A stretch of DNA of 42,296 bases, from contig JANYFL010000048.1 in the NCBI GenBank assembly GCA_025362735.1, positions 1 through 42,296 of the forward strand, in the 5' to 3' direction. The notes beneath the pieces are model-generated. The model was not told where the DNA came from, did not search any database, and saw only the letters and a program-made list of their open reading frames with translations. Origin of the DNA: Betaproteobacteria bacterium (GTDB lineage: Bacteria > Pseudomonadota > Gammaproteobacteria > Burkholderiales > Burkholderiaceae_D). Position numbers and translations under genes: made by a program. Below are positions 27,021-35,281 of the stretch, piece by piece (within the stretch, counting starts at the first letter, position 1; each line of letters opens with the position of its first letter).

Positions 27021-27840
27021 TCACAGTCTTCCTAAAATGATTCATACCGGGCGAGGACTGGCGCGCTATATCGATATCATTCCGCGTTACTTTTGGTGGA
27101 TGCTGGCTCTGGTGTTATTGGGTCTGATCATGGCCGTTCCTGCCTATGCCCAGCAGGCCGGAACCAGTGGCGTCGCCGCTGTGACGAGTACCCCTGCTGC
27201 AGGAGGCGGTCAGACATATTCACTGAGCCTGCAAACCCTGATTCTTCTGACGGCGCTGTCTTTCCTGCCCGCAGCGCTAATGATGATGACCAGCTTCACC
27301 CGCATCATCATTGTGCTGTCTTTGCTACGTCAGGCGATCGGCACGCAAAGCGCCCCACCGAATCAGGTGATGATTGGCCTTTCCCTGTTTCTCACCTTGT
27401 TCGTAATGGGCCCGGTATTTGACAAGATTTACGCCGATGCATATCAACCCTATTCCGAAAACAAGATTTCGATGAACGATGCGCTGGATCGCGGGGTATC
27501 CCCTCTGCGCGACTTCATGATGAAGCAGACCCGTCAGACCGACCTGGCTCTATTCGCTCGTATGGCCAAGACCGCACAATGGAATGGTCCCGAAGATGTG
27601 CCGATGCGCGTGCTGATCCCCGCTTTTGCAACGAGTGAACTCAAGACCGCGTTCCAGATTGGCTTTGCGATTTTTATTCCTTTCCTGATCATCGACATGG
27701 TGGTCGCCAGTGTGTTGATGTCGATGGGGATGATGATGGTATCGCCCGCGATTGTTGCGTTGCCGTTCAAGCTGATGTTGTTTGTGCTGGTCGATGGCTG
27801 GCACTTGATTATTGGATCATTGGCGCAGAGTTTCTTTTAG
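27013..27840 (+). CDS. fliP: Flagellar export gate protein FliP
   Basis: A 275-residue gate subunit made with a cleavable leader-like N-terminal segment ([20 protein letters not shown]). It contains the conserved [36 protein letters not shown] and the final [13 protein letters not shown] region. ATG 27013 was chosen because it overlaps the fliO end; an upstream ATG at 26959 would lie deep inside fliO. Four membrane segments of the mature protein are visible. Confidence 0.96.
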   Translation: MNSHSLPKMIHTGRGLARYIDIIPRYFWWMLALVLLGLIMAVPAYAQQAGTSGVAAVTSTPAAGGGQTYSLSLQTLILLTALSFLPAALMMMTSFTRIIIVLSLLRQAIGTQSAPPNQVMIGLSLFLTLFVMGPVFDKIYADAYQPYSENKISMNDALDRGVSPLRDFMMKQTRQTDLALFARMAKTAQWNGPEDVPMRVLIPAFATSELKTAFQIGFAIFIPFLIIDMVVASVLMSMGMMMVSPAIVALPFKLMLFVLVDGWHLIIGSLAQSFF

Positions 27841-27860
27841 ATTATCTAATTTAAGTTCCG

Positions 27861-27875
27861 CCCCCTTCAAGGGGG
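27861..27875. repeat. Short GC hairpin of the CCCCCTT/AAGGGGG type
   Basis: CCCCCTT and AAGGGGG are exact inverses around one base, followed by AGGGG. It is in the 66-bp gap between fliP and fliQ. This is the core of a widespread intergenic repeat. The stem is too tight to fold fully as RNA. Confidence 0.5.
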
Positions 27876-27906
27876 AGGGGACAAAATTGAATGGAGCGGA
27901 ATAAAA

Positions 27907-28176
27907 ATGAACCCCGAAAGCGTCATGACCATTGGCCGTCAAGCAATGGAAGTTACTCTGATGGTGGCGGCACCGATGCTGCTTTCTGCTTTGGTCATCG
28001 GTCTGATCGTCAGTATTTTCCAGGCCGCGACGCAGATTAATGAGGCGACCCTGTCGTTCATTCCAAAACTGGTTGGGATTTTTCTCGCACTGATTGTCGC
28101 CGGCCCCTGGATGTTAAGCGTGATGCTCGACTATATGCGTCAAGTATTCACGAACTTCCCGGGACTCGGTGGCTAG
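27907..28176 (+). CDS. fliQ: Flagellar export gate protein FliQ
   Basis: An 89-residue two-helix membrane protein of the export gate. Conserved residues include ALVIGLIVSIFQAATQINEATLSFIPK. The length is exact for the family. It is separated from fliP by a small GC hairpin and from fliR by a large inverted repeat. Confidence 0.96.
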   Translation: MNPESVMTIGRQAMEVTLMVAAPMLLSALVIGLIVSIFQAATQINEATLSFIPKLVGIFLALIVAGPWMLSVMLDYMRQVFTNFPGLGG

Positions 28177-28193
28177 CGTTTGAGAAAAAATCT

Positions 28194-28270
28194 GACGCAG
28201 AGGCGCAGAGAACGCAGAGAAACCAAGAACTGTTTATGATTTTCCTCTGCGCTCTCTGCGCCTCTGCGTC
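28194..28270. repeat. 26-bp inverted repeat, GACGCAGAGGCGC type, copy 2
   Basis: Arms 28194-28219 and 28245-28270 are inverse copies with one mismatch, starting GACGCAGAGGCGCAG. It is the same family as 24327-24392, with a longer loop (25 nt), and it occupies most of the gap between fliQ and fliR. Confidence 0.8.
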
Positions 28271-28303
28271 AAACGCTTTTGAACTAAATAACCCCGCGCA
28301 CAC

Positions 28304-29095
28304 ATGCTCAACCTCTCCAGTGCCGATCTGAGTATCTGGGTTGCCAGTCTGTTATTGCCGCTGACCCGCATTCTCGGCCTGATCGCAATTGCTCCGGTTT
28401 TTGGTGACAACGCACTGCCGATGCGCGTCAAGCTCAGTCTGGGTTTGATATTGGCGCTGATTATGGCGCCGATGGTCGCGCCCGGCGTTTCAGGTCAACC
28501 GTCCTTCGAGCCAGTTTCGATGTCGGGACTGATGCTGATCGTGCAGGAATTCCTGATCGGCCTGGCCATGGGTTTCGCGGTGCGCATTGTCTTCATTGCC
28601 GTGGCACTTGCTGCCGAAATGACCGCAATGACCATGGGACTCAACTTCGCAAGTTTTTTCGATCCGCACAGTCAGGGTCAATCCTCGGTCGTGAGCCAGT
28701 TTCTGATGGTGCTCGCCACCTTGATTTTCCTGTCCATCAATGGTCACCTGCTACTCTTGTCCACATTGGGAGAAAGTTTTTTCAGTCTGCCAGTAGGCAC
28801 GATTTCCTTCAGTGGCAATGCGGCCAAGCAAGTCGTCGATTGGGCCGCCATTATCTTCACCGTCGGTGTTCAGCTTTCTTTGCCCATGGTTGCCGCCCTT
28901 CTGATCAGCAACGTCGCACTCGGCATACTCACCCGTGCGGCGCCGCAACTCAATCTGTTCGGTATCGGCTTCCCGATCATGCTCGCCTTGGGTTTCACCG
29001 TGATCGCACTGGCATTGCCCTACTTGGCAATCCCCATCGAACGGGTCATCGAAAACGGGCTCGATATGGCAAACCGCATTTCACACATGCGGTAA
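28304..29095 (+). CDS. fliR: Flagellar export gate protein FliR
   Basis: A 263-residue multi-pass membrane protein that completes the FliPQR gate. Typical stretches are LTRILGLIAIAPVFGDNALPMRVKLSLGL, GLNFASFFDPHSQGQSSVVSQFL and LNLFGIGFPIMLALGF. The length is standard. Its stop codon (29093-29095) lies inside the 9-bp sequence duplicated by the neighbouring MITE-like element, which leaves the coding sequence intact. Confidence 0.96.
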   Translation: MLNLSSADLSIWVASLLLPLTRILGLIAIAPVFGDNALPMRVKLSLGLILALIMAPMVAPGVSGQPSFEPVSMSGLMLIVQEFLIGLAMGFAVRIVFIAVALAAEMTAMTMGLNFASFFDPHSQGQSSVVSQFLMVLATLIFLSINGHLLLLSTLGESFFSLPVGTISFSGNAAKQVVDWAAIIFTVGVQLSLPMVAALLISNVALGILTRAAPQLNLFGIGFPIMLALGFTVIALALPYLAIPIERVIENGLDMANRISHMR

Positions 29096-29243
29096 TGCCA
29101 GCATGGCACTTACTTAAGGCGTGCCTTCCTCCTTTTGTCATTCCCGCGAAGGCGGGAATCCAGCGACTTCAGGTAGAGAAAGACACTGGATCCCCGCCTT
29201 CGCGGGGATGCGGTGCTTAAGTAAGTAGCATTCCGGTAATGCC
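29091..29243. mobile_element. MITE-like element with 9-bp target duplication
   Basis: The 9-mer GGTAATGCC occurs at 29091-29099 and 29235-29243. Just inside are imperfect terminal inverted repeats of 19 bp (15 of 19 match), each ending in CTTACTTAAG or its inverse. The centre is a hairpin of the widespread TCATTCCCGCGAAGGCGGGAATCCAG type, with its partner CTGGATCCCCGCCTTCGCGGGGATG. No open reading frame is inside. The element is about 135 bp and probably moved by a transposase in trans. Confidence 0.7.
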
Positions 29244-29247
29244 CTGC

Positions 29248-30147
29248 TTACAGTGCCCGCATCAGCGTCAGCTTGTTCGGCATCGGTATCGAACGCTGCA
29301 ATATTTCTTCGCTGAGCCACAAGGCTGATTTGCGGGCACGTTCGGCGACTACAGCGAGTGGTATCTGTTGATAGTCGTCGTTAAAAACTTCAAAGCTGTA
29401 ATCGCCGTTGTAACCCAGTGCATCAAGCCGCGTCACAAATTCAGCAACTTGTTGGCTATGCACACCTTCGCCAGGAAATACGCGAAAGGTGCGGGCTGTC
29501 GTCTTGCGTTCTTCGGGGGAGTTGACGGTCTGCCACATGAAGTCGGATAACTGCACCAGAAAGATTTTGCTGGGGTCCAGGATATCCAGACTCTCGAGTG
29601 AAGTCTCCGTCGCAAAAGCATGGTATGAATCCATGCCAATGCCAAGATTCGGCGCATCGGCTCGGCACACGACATCCCACGCGGTCGTGTATTCGTTTAT
29701 GGTTCGACCCCAAGACAAACCTTCGTAGGCGACCTTGATGCCGAGCGGTACAGCCAGCATGGCAAGCTTGCGCAAATCCCGCGCAATGACATCGAGATCT
29801 TCGGACGCATGCGTGCTGGTTGAAGAACAGACCAACAAAACCTTGGCGCCCAGGGCATGACACATTTCGAGCATGGACTTGGCAATATCGAGCTTGTATT
29901 CCTGCAACTTGCCACTCAAGCCTTCAAAATCGCGCAGCACCTGGAAACCAGTTACGCGCAGCCCGCTGGCGCGCACGAGCTGGATCGCCGCTTCGTGCCC
30001 TTGTTCATGACTGACGATATCGCGGGCATTGAGCATGATTTGCGAGAACCCGGCTGCACGTACTGCCTTTAGCTTGGCTTCCAGCGTTCCGGCAAGCGAG
30101 ATCGTGTCCATCCCGATATCAGCAAAGTTCGCGTTTAACTGGCTCAT
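29248..30147 (-). CDS. quiC: 3-Dehydroshikimate dehydratase-like TIM-barrel enzyme
   Basis: A 299-residue xylose-isomerase-like TIM barrel that closely follows the N-terminal catalytic half of Pseudomonas QuiC1. Shared blocks include TISLAGTLEAKL, FQVLRDFEG, VAYEGLSWGRTINEY, GMDSYHAF, FRVFPGEG and SFEVFND. The metal ligands are all present: E142, D173, Q199 and E253, with H176 nearby. QuiC1 enzymes convert 3-dehydroshikimate to protocatechuate in quinate/shikimate catabolism. ATG 30147 was chosen, 7 nt after the stop of the HPPD-like gene. In QuiC1 the two domains are fused; here they are separate, co-transcribed genes. A hydroxypyruvate-isomerase-like or other sugar-isomerase role is possible but fits less well. 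Confidence 0.75.
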   Translation of the reverse strand: MSQLNANFADIGMDTISLAGTLEAKLKAVRAAGFSQIMLNARDIVSHEQGHEAAIQLVRASGLRVTGFQVLRDFEGLSGKLQEYKLDIAKSMLEMCHALGAKVLLVCSSTSTHASEDLDVIARDLRKLAMLAVPLGIKVAYEGLSWGRTINEYTTAWDVVCRADAPNLGIGMDSYHAFATETSLESLDILDPSKIFLVQLSDFMWQTVNSPEERKTTARTFRVFPGEGVHSQQVAEFVTRLDALGYNGDYSFEVFNDDYQQIPLAVVAERARKSALWLSEEILQRSIPMPNKLTLMRAL

Positions 30148-30154
30148 GGCCGCT

Positions 30155-31033
30155 TCAATTTGAAGTAGATGAACTGTGAACCAGTTCAAACATCAGTCCA
30201 CCCATCCAGTTGGTCGTCAGCGCCCCGCGTGCTTCGGTATGCACTTGAGGTGACTCGACAAACTGGACACCACGTTGACGCAATTGACTCACAGCTGCAG
30301 TGACATAAGGTGTACCGAGGCCGATGCGTTGAAAACATTCCTCCGGCTCGCCACTCACCTCGGCCAGTGGCTCGATGAGCTGAATATAAAAACAATGGCA
30401 GGGGCTTTGCATGATGCGGCCCTTTGGGAGAATGCCGAATTGCTCTTCGACCGGTAGCGCGGTGAAGCCGAAAAGTTCGTGATAGAACTCAAGCCAGTCG
30501 TTCATACGTCCATTGCCGATGTACTGAACAATGCCAAACCAATGAAGACCAGCCAGCGCAGGAGGATGAGGATCGACCGTTGGAATCGGCACAAAATCGA
30601 CGTCATAGATTGAGAACTCGCGATAGCGGTCAATAAAATAAATACGACTGCCACCGACACCGTGAATCGCAGGAATATTCAACTCCATCACTTCCACTTC
30701 TCGATGGACGGACCAGCCACCCCTCTCCAGAACTTTACGATACGCGGCCCCGGCATCCTTCACGCGCAGGGCCAGTGCGGCAATGACAGGGGTTTCAGTC
30801 AATTGCGTACTAGCTTCTGCTCCATGACCATGCGCGTTGATGACCACATTCATGCCACCCTGACGGTATAGCAGGACTTCGCGGGAGCGGTGACGGGCAA
30901 TCGGTCGAAATCCCATCATTTCCAGGATCTGACCCAGCGCCTGCGGCCGACTGGTCGCGTACTCGATGAATTCGATGCCATCGAGTCCCAAAGGGTTTTC
31001 AATGTCTACGATGGCTTCCCGATCAACCGTCAT
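30155..31033 (-). CDS. HPPD-like VOC-family protein, partner of the dehydratase
   Basis: A 292-residue protein with two vicinal-oxygen-chelate modules. It resembles the C-terminal half of QuiC1 and 4-hydroxyphenylpyruvate dioxygenase (GLDGIEFIEYAT, then ARHRSREVLLYRQGGMNVVINA). Of the three HPPD iron ligands, H164 (AGLHWFG) and E283 (MFELVHS) remain. The second His is replaced by R236 in ECFQRIGLG, where HPPD has a QH(I/L)A pattern. It is therefore probably not an active HPPD. By analogy with QuiC1 it may be a structural or accessory partner of the downstream TIM barrel. GAGGGG lies 6 nt before ATG 31033. A palindromic operator is 29 bp upstream. Confidence 0.75.
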   Translation of the reverse strand: MTVDREAIVDIENPLGLDGIEFIEYATSRPQALGQILEMMGFRPIARHRSREVLLYRQGGMNVVINAHGHGAEASTQLTETPVIAALALRVKDAGAAYRKVLERGGWSVHREVEVMELNIPAIHGVGGSRIYFIDRYREFSIYDVDFVPIPTVDPHPPALAGLHWFGIVQYIGNGRMNDWLEFYHELFGFTALPVEEQFGILPKGRIMQSPCHCFYIQLIEPLAEVSGEPEECFQRIGLGTPYVTAAVSQLRQRGVQFVESPQVHTEARGALTTNWMGGLMFELVHSSSTSN

Positions 31034-31061
31034 CCTTTACCCCTCATAAGTCGATCTAATG

Positions 31062-31101
31062 TAACCAATTGGTTAGTTTGCATTTTAACTTTAATTGGTT
31101 A
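31062..31101 (-). promoter_or_regulatory. Putative TetR operator, quinate operon promoter
   Basis: TAACCAATTGGTTA (31062-31075) is a perfect 14-bp palindrome, and AATTGGTTA at 31093-31101 repeats its right half about three helical turns away. It lies 29 bp before the HPPD-like gene, where a repressor would cover the promoter. Related sites are at 39565, 39837 and 40877. Confidence 0.65.
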
Positions 31102-31130
31102 AATAACAATAGGTCTAAGAGAGCGTGTCA

Positions 31131-32798
31131 TCAATCGCGCGGCTGTCCCGGCACGGCACGCGGCGAAATGGGAGATAAAGGGTTGGTCGTTGACTGGGAC
31201 ATGAAATCCAAACGCGCCTTATTCATGGCTATTGGCGTCATCCCGTTAACTGTAATTTCAATCATCTGCTCAATATTAGGCGACCAGGCCGGCCAACGAA
31301 CGTCTGCAGTCTGTGGATTGCCTGTTTTCGCGAAAGCAATCATCACTGCCGTCATCTTCTGAGACAACTCGCGGTCGTACGCGGTCCAAAGCCGCATGGG
31401 ACGAAACAGATTGAACGCATCCTGTGTACCAAACCAGAAAGGAACATCGCTAGTGTGATACGCGCCGACCTGATCGACCCGATCAACTGACAGCTCAGCC
31501 GCATTAAAGGGGTGAACATGAACCAGGTTGTATATATAGGTCGGTGATTGATTCCACTTGGCTTGTGCTATGGCCCAGCTACGGGCGATGCGCATCATTC
31601 CGCCTTCGCGAGCTGCGGTCTTGCTGACTTCGGCGATCTGTACATCCGATGAAACCGGATAGAGCTGCAGAAATTCTTCGGCGCGTGAGCCAAAGCTTTT
31701 TTCGGTGATAGCCCGGTACTCAGCCATGGTCTTGGCCTGACGCAAAGGATGATTACTTTCGTCGTTGGCAAAACCTGCGATCACAGGAACATCACTGTTA
31801 CGATGCGACTCGAATAGCTTTTCTGGCGTATCTGGCAGGAAGTAACCATCAATGCTGGCTCCAGTACGGATCGGCCCGCCGCCCGTGGAACCAAGTTGAA
31901 ACTCGGACTGCAAAGCCAGCAAACGATCCGCCGGCACATCGCGGAGTTCGGCCATTGAAGCCACCTTCAGTTCTTCCTGCACGCGTAGTCCGACTTTTTC
32001 CGCTTCTTCACGCGTAGCAGTGGGAAGAATGTTACCGCCCCAGGTACCGCCGCTCATACCCACCACCCCTCTGAACAAGCCTTTGGCGAGCGGGCTCGCC
32101 TGCAATAAAGACACCGACCACGCACCCGCAGACTGCCCCGAGATAATGACCTTATCCGGATCACCTCCAAATTGGGCGATGTTTTTCTGTATCCATTTCA
32201 GCGCAGCAAGCTGATCAAGATAGGCCCAGTTGCCCGACGCATTGTGACCCGACTCTTTGGTCAGTTCGGGATGCGCCATAAAGCCAAGAATGCCGAGGCG
32301 ATAATTGAAATTGACGAAGATTGCTCCGCGTTTGGCAACCTGTTCACCGTCATACAAGGCAGAGCCGGATGAGCCAACAGTGTTGCCACCACCGTAAATA
32401 AAAACGATCACCGGCAGTTTTGCACCGGGCTTGGCTGTGCTTGGTGCCCAGACATTCATATAGAGACAATCTTCGCTGGTGGCCTCTTCGCCAAAATAAT
32501 GATTGATGTTGTGAGGACGCAAGATCTGTATGCATTCCGGCATTTTGCGATCGGCGTTATAGACGCCCTTCCAGTTATTTGGCTGGGGCTCTTTCCATCG
32601 CAACTCGCGCACGGGTGGCTTTACAAAGGGAATCCCGAGCCAGGCTTTGACCCCCGAATCCAGAACTTTTCCGGCAACCAGCCCGCCTTCGGTTTTGATC
32701 GGAGCAACAGGCTTTTCAACGATCTGCGCGCGGGTCACAGACATGCCAAACGCTGCCGCCAGAATAGCAATGGCAATGCCATATTGATAAGATTTCAT
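31131..32798 (-). CDS. Secreted type-B carboxylesterase
   Basis: A 555-residue exported esterase. The signal peptide (GIAIAILAAAFGMSVTRAQ) is followed by a carboxylesterase type-B domain. The oxyanion-hole YGGG is at 135-138 and the nucleophile is S223 in GQSAG. The acid is E347 (ANDES) and the base His H448 (GAYHTSDVP), with the family motif EDCLYMNVW. Such enzymes cleave carboxylic esters; the substrate cannot be read from the sequence. A good Shine-Dalgarno (AAGGAG) precedes ATG 32798. In this block of quinate/shikimate genes it may split quinate esters such as chlorogenate before uptake. A partial operator lies 17 bp upstream. Confidence 0.9.
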   Translation of the reverse strand: MKSYQYGIAIAILAAAFGMSVTRAQIVEKPVAPIKTEGGLVAGKVLDSGVKAWLGIPFVKPPVRELRWKEPQPNNWKGVYNADRKMPECIQILRPHNINHYFGEEATSEDCLYMNVWAPSTAKPGAKLPVIVFIYGGGNTVGSSGSALYDGEQVAKRGAIFVNFNYRLGILGFMAHPELTKESGHNASGNWAYLDQLAALKWIQKNIAQFGGDPDKVIISGQSAGAWSVSLLQASPLAKGLFRGVVGMSGGTWGGNILPTATREEAEKVGLRVQEELKVASMAELRDVPADRLLALQSEFQLGSTGGGPIRTGASIDGYFLPDTPEKLFESHRNSDVPVIAGFANDESNHPLRQAKTMAEYRAITEKSFGSRAEEFLQLYPVSSDVQIAEVSKTAAREGGMMRIARSWAIAQAKWNQSPTYIYNLVHVHPFNAAELSVDRVDQVGAYHTSDVPFWFGTQDAFNLFRPMRLWTAYDRELSQKMTAVMIAFAKTGNPQTADVRWPAWSPNIEQMIEITVNGMTPIAMNKARLDFMSQSTTNPLSPISPRAVPGQPRD

Positions 32799-32814
32799 GC
32801 TGACTCCTTTAATC

Positions 32815-32828
32815 TATAAAGTTAGTTA
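32815..32828 (-). promoter_or_regulatory. Partial TetR-operator-like site before the esterase gene
   Basis: TATAAAGTTAGTTA matches the TAACYAATTRGTTA pattern at 10 of 14 positions, with a full right half (TTAGTTA). It is 17 bp upstream of the esterase start. It is weak alone and is listed because of the stronger sites in the same block. Confidence 0.3.
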
Positions 32829-32909
32829 CCAAAACGATAATCGATTCAAATGGTCATTCCCGCATTTCAAACACTATGCGGAAATGACACAGGGTCGTTT
32901 ATTGCGCCA

Positions 32910-35099
32910 CTAAAATGCATAGGCAGCGCTTGCCCCGATCAAAAAATTGCGGCCTTGAGCCGGTTCGAAATAGCGTCCATTGCCTTCGTTGACAATGACC
33001 GACCCGGCATATTTACGATCAAAAATATTGTCGACACGGCCATAGGTATTGATGTTCCAACCGGCCAGTGCAGTGACATAACCCAGACTCACATTCGTCG
33101 TTGCATAACCAGAGGCCGCATCCGAGTTCAGGTCATTGACTGCAATGCGACTGGCTGCGCGCAATTCGAGCGCAGATCGCCATCCTAGTGGTGGCTCCCA
33201 AGCCAGTTCACCGTATAGAACCTTGCGTGCGACGCCGGGGATGCGGCTACCTGAAACGATCAATGTCGTTGGCGTTGCACAAGGGGTTGCGGTGCAGGTT
33301 CTGAAAGGCGTGCTGTAAGTGGCATCCAGCCAGGTATAGGCCATCGAGCTGCGCCAGTTGTGGCTCCAATTTTGCTCGAGCGAAAATTCCAGCCCGCGTC
33401 GGCGCGTCTCGCCTGCATTGATGAAAGTCGAACGACCGCCTTGATTGCTCAGGGTCACGATTTCATTTTTGGTCCTGGTTTCAAACATCGCGGTATTGAT
33501 GCGCAGATCTGAAGCCAGGCGTGCCTTGAAGCCGACTTCGACATTGTTGCTGCGTGCCGGCTGCAAGGTCAGATTCAGACCGGTCTTCCCGCTTGGAGAA
33601 TAGGCCAGCTCATTCAATGTCGGCGTTTCAAAACCGCGTCCAGCGGTCACGTAAGCATGCAGTTGCTCATTGGCGGCAAACATCAGTCCGAATACGGGCA
33701 GCGTGGCACTGTATTGAATGTGACCACTGTCGTTAGGATTGCCCGCCGTGATGTAATGATCCTGCGAATCAAACTGGATATGGCTATGACGCAAACCAAA
33801 GTTGGTCGACCATTGCGGATCAAACTTCCACGCCAACTGGAGATACTGATCGAAGTCGTGGACACGATTATCTTCATCACGTCGTAAAGCGCCTTGCACA
33901 CCGAGTTGCTGGTTCGCGCCACTACCGCTGAAATTTTGATAGCCGATCCGGTCTTCATCCAGCGCGTCGAAATTCAGACCTGCGGACAGACTGATATGTT
34001 GCTCGCCAAAACTCACTTCATGAACCCAGCGCAAATCGCTTCCCGCGTAGTTACGCTTGAGATCAATCACACCACCGGGACTGGTTGCAGCAAGCTGGGT
34101 TGCGACGGGTATCGATTGATATTGTTGCGTGCTACGGCTGCCCGCATAGATCATCCCACGCAGACTATTGACGTCATCTAGTTTTCGTTCGTAGATGGCC
34201 CCGCCCTGGGTCTGAGTCAGGTTTTTGCGCGTATTGAATTGCAGGGCACTCGCATCGACGCTGCGCGGATCGCCATTGAACTGACTGCGCGTCAGACCCA
34301 GCGGATCATCCGCCTTCGGCAGGTTGACATAGTTTCCGATCAAAGTGACTTGGCTATTCGGGTCCACTTTGATGCTCACTTTCGCATTGGCCAGGTCACG
34401 CTTTGCCGCGCTGTGATTGCGATAGCCATCAGTTTCAAAGTGACTCGTGCTGAATAGATATCCGGCAGATTCACTGGCGCCTTTCAGTTTCAGACCCATC
34501 CGGCTGACACCCTCACTGCCCGCAGCGAAACTGGGTGTGAATTGGGTTGTCCCAGCCTCTGGGATATCTTCGGTAAATACTTGGACCACACCCCCGGATG
34601 AATTGCCGTAAAGAGCCGAGAACGGACCGCGCAGGACTTCCATATGTCCAACCGAAGCTAAATCGATGTTGGACACTTGGCCTTGCCCATCCGGCATCGT
34701 GGCAGGAATCCCGTCAACATAGAAACGCACGCCACGCACACCGAAAGTTGAGCGCGCACCAAAACCACGTACGGATATCTGTAAATCCTGCGCATAGTTC
34801 TGGCGGTTCTGGGCCATGATGCCCGGCACGGCAGCCAGACTCTCGGACAGATTGACCTGTAGTCGACCCTCACGCATGCGCCCACCATCAAGCCAGTCAA
34901 TTGAAGCAGGCATATTGAACGAAGGTGTCTGGGTCGGAGTCGCAGTAACGACCATCCGGTCGAGAGTTTGTGCAGGACGATTTGTTTGAATATCCGGATT
35001 CATATTTGCCTGCTGCGCATAGGCCACACAACTGGAAAACATCAAGCCTGGAAGCGTGATCCAGGTTGCCAAAGTCAGGGCAATGTTGCGCGGACTCAT
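32910..35099 (-). CDS. pqqU: PqqU/YncD-type TonB-dependent receptor (PQQ uptake)
   Basis: A 729-residue outer-membrane receptor that closely follows E. coli YncD, renamed PqqU because it imports pyrroloquinoline quinone. Shared stretches are NLSESLAAVPGIMAQNRQNYAQDL, YVDGIPATMPDGQGQVSNIDL, EVLRGPFSALYGNSSGGV, AGRGFETPTLNEL, GRVDNIFDRKYAGSVIVNE and NGRYFEPAQGRN. A signal peptide, TonB box (DRMVVTATP), plug and 22-strand barrel ending in Phe are all present. It is intact. It sits among quinate/shikimate genes, and quinate/shikimate dehydrogenase of the membrane-bound type needs PQQ, so the receptor may feed that cofactor. A short AAGG precedes ATG 35099. Confidence 0.85.
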   Translation of the reverse strand: MSPRNIALTLATWITLPGLMFSSCVAYAQQANMNPDIQTNRPAQTLDRMVVTATPTQTPSFNMPASIDWLDGGRMREGRLQVNLSESLAAVPGIMAQNRQNYAQDLQISVRGFGARSTFGVRGVRFYVDGIPATMPDGQGQVSNIDLASVGHMEVLRGPFSALYGNSSGGVVQVFTEDIPEAGTTQFTPSFAAGSEGVSRMGLKLKGASESAGYLFSTSHFETDGYRNHSAAKRDLANAKVSIKVDPNSQVTLIGNYVNLPKADDPLGLTRSQFNGDPRSVDASALQFNTRKNLTQTQGGAIYERKLDDVNSLRGMIYAGSRSTQQYQSIPVATQLAATSPGGVIDLKRNYAGSDLRWVHEVSFGEQHISLSAGLNFDALDEDRIGYQNFSGSGANQQLGVQGALRRDEDNRVHDFDQYLQLAWKFDPQWSTNFGLRHSHIQFDSQDHYITAGNPNDSGHIQYSATLPVFGLMFAANEQLHAYVTAGRGFETPTLNELAYSPSGKTGLNLTLQPARSNNVEVGFKARLASDLRINTAMFETRTKNEIVTLSNQGGRSTFINAGETRRRGLEFSLEQNWSHNWRSSMAYTWLDATYSTPFRTCTATPCATPTTLIVSGSRIPGVARKVLYGELAWEPPLGWRSALELRAASRIAVNDLNSDAASGYATTNVSLGYVTALAGWNINTYGRVDNIFDRKYAGSVIVNEGNGRYFEPAQGRNFLIGASAAYAF

Positions 35100-35198
35100 G
35101 TCGATACCTTGCTTGATTTCATTGGGTCAATACTCCATTCATATCCAAGTTTTGCTCATACAAGCTCACATGGTAATGAATAAAGAAAACCCTATGGT

Positions 35199-35242
35199 TT
35201 CAGCGAGCAGAAGAAATGCAATCCACTCTTATGCTCGCTGAA
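35199..35242 (-). repeat. 11-bp perfect stem between the hydrolase and pqqU genes
   Basis: TTCAGCGAGCA (35199-35209) and TGCTCGCTGAA (35232-35242) are exact inverses with a 22-nt loop. On the minus strand it follows the hydrolase stop by about 40 nt and is followed by ACCATAGGGTTTTCTTT. It could be a terminator or attenuating hairpin separating the two transcription units. No clear operator was found before pqqU. Confidence 0.45.
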
Positions 35243-35281
35243 GTTTTACTCAAGCCAAAGCTCAGCACCGATAAATGAGGC

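Noticed and set aside
30155..31033. A functional 4-hydroxyphenylpyruvate dioxygenase for tyrosine breakdown
   Set aside because: One of three iron ligands is replaced by Arg, the protein is short for HPPD, and no tyrosine-degradation gene is near. The FAH-family gene at 5505 belongs to the rhamnose operon.
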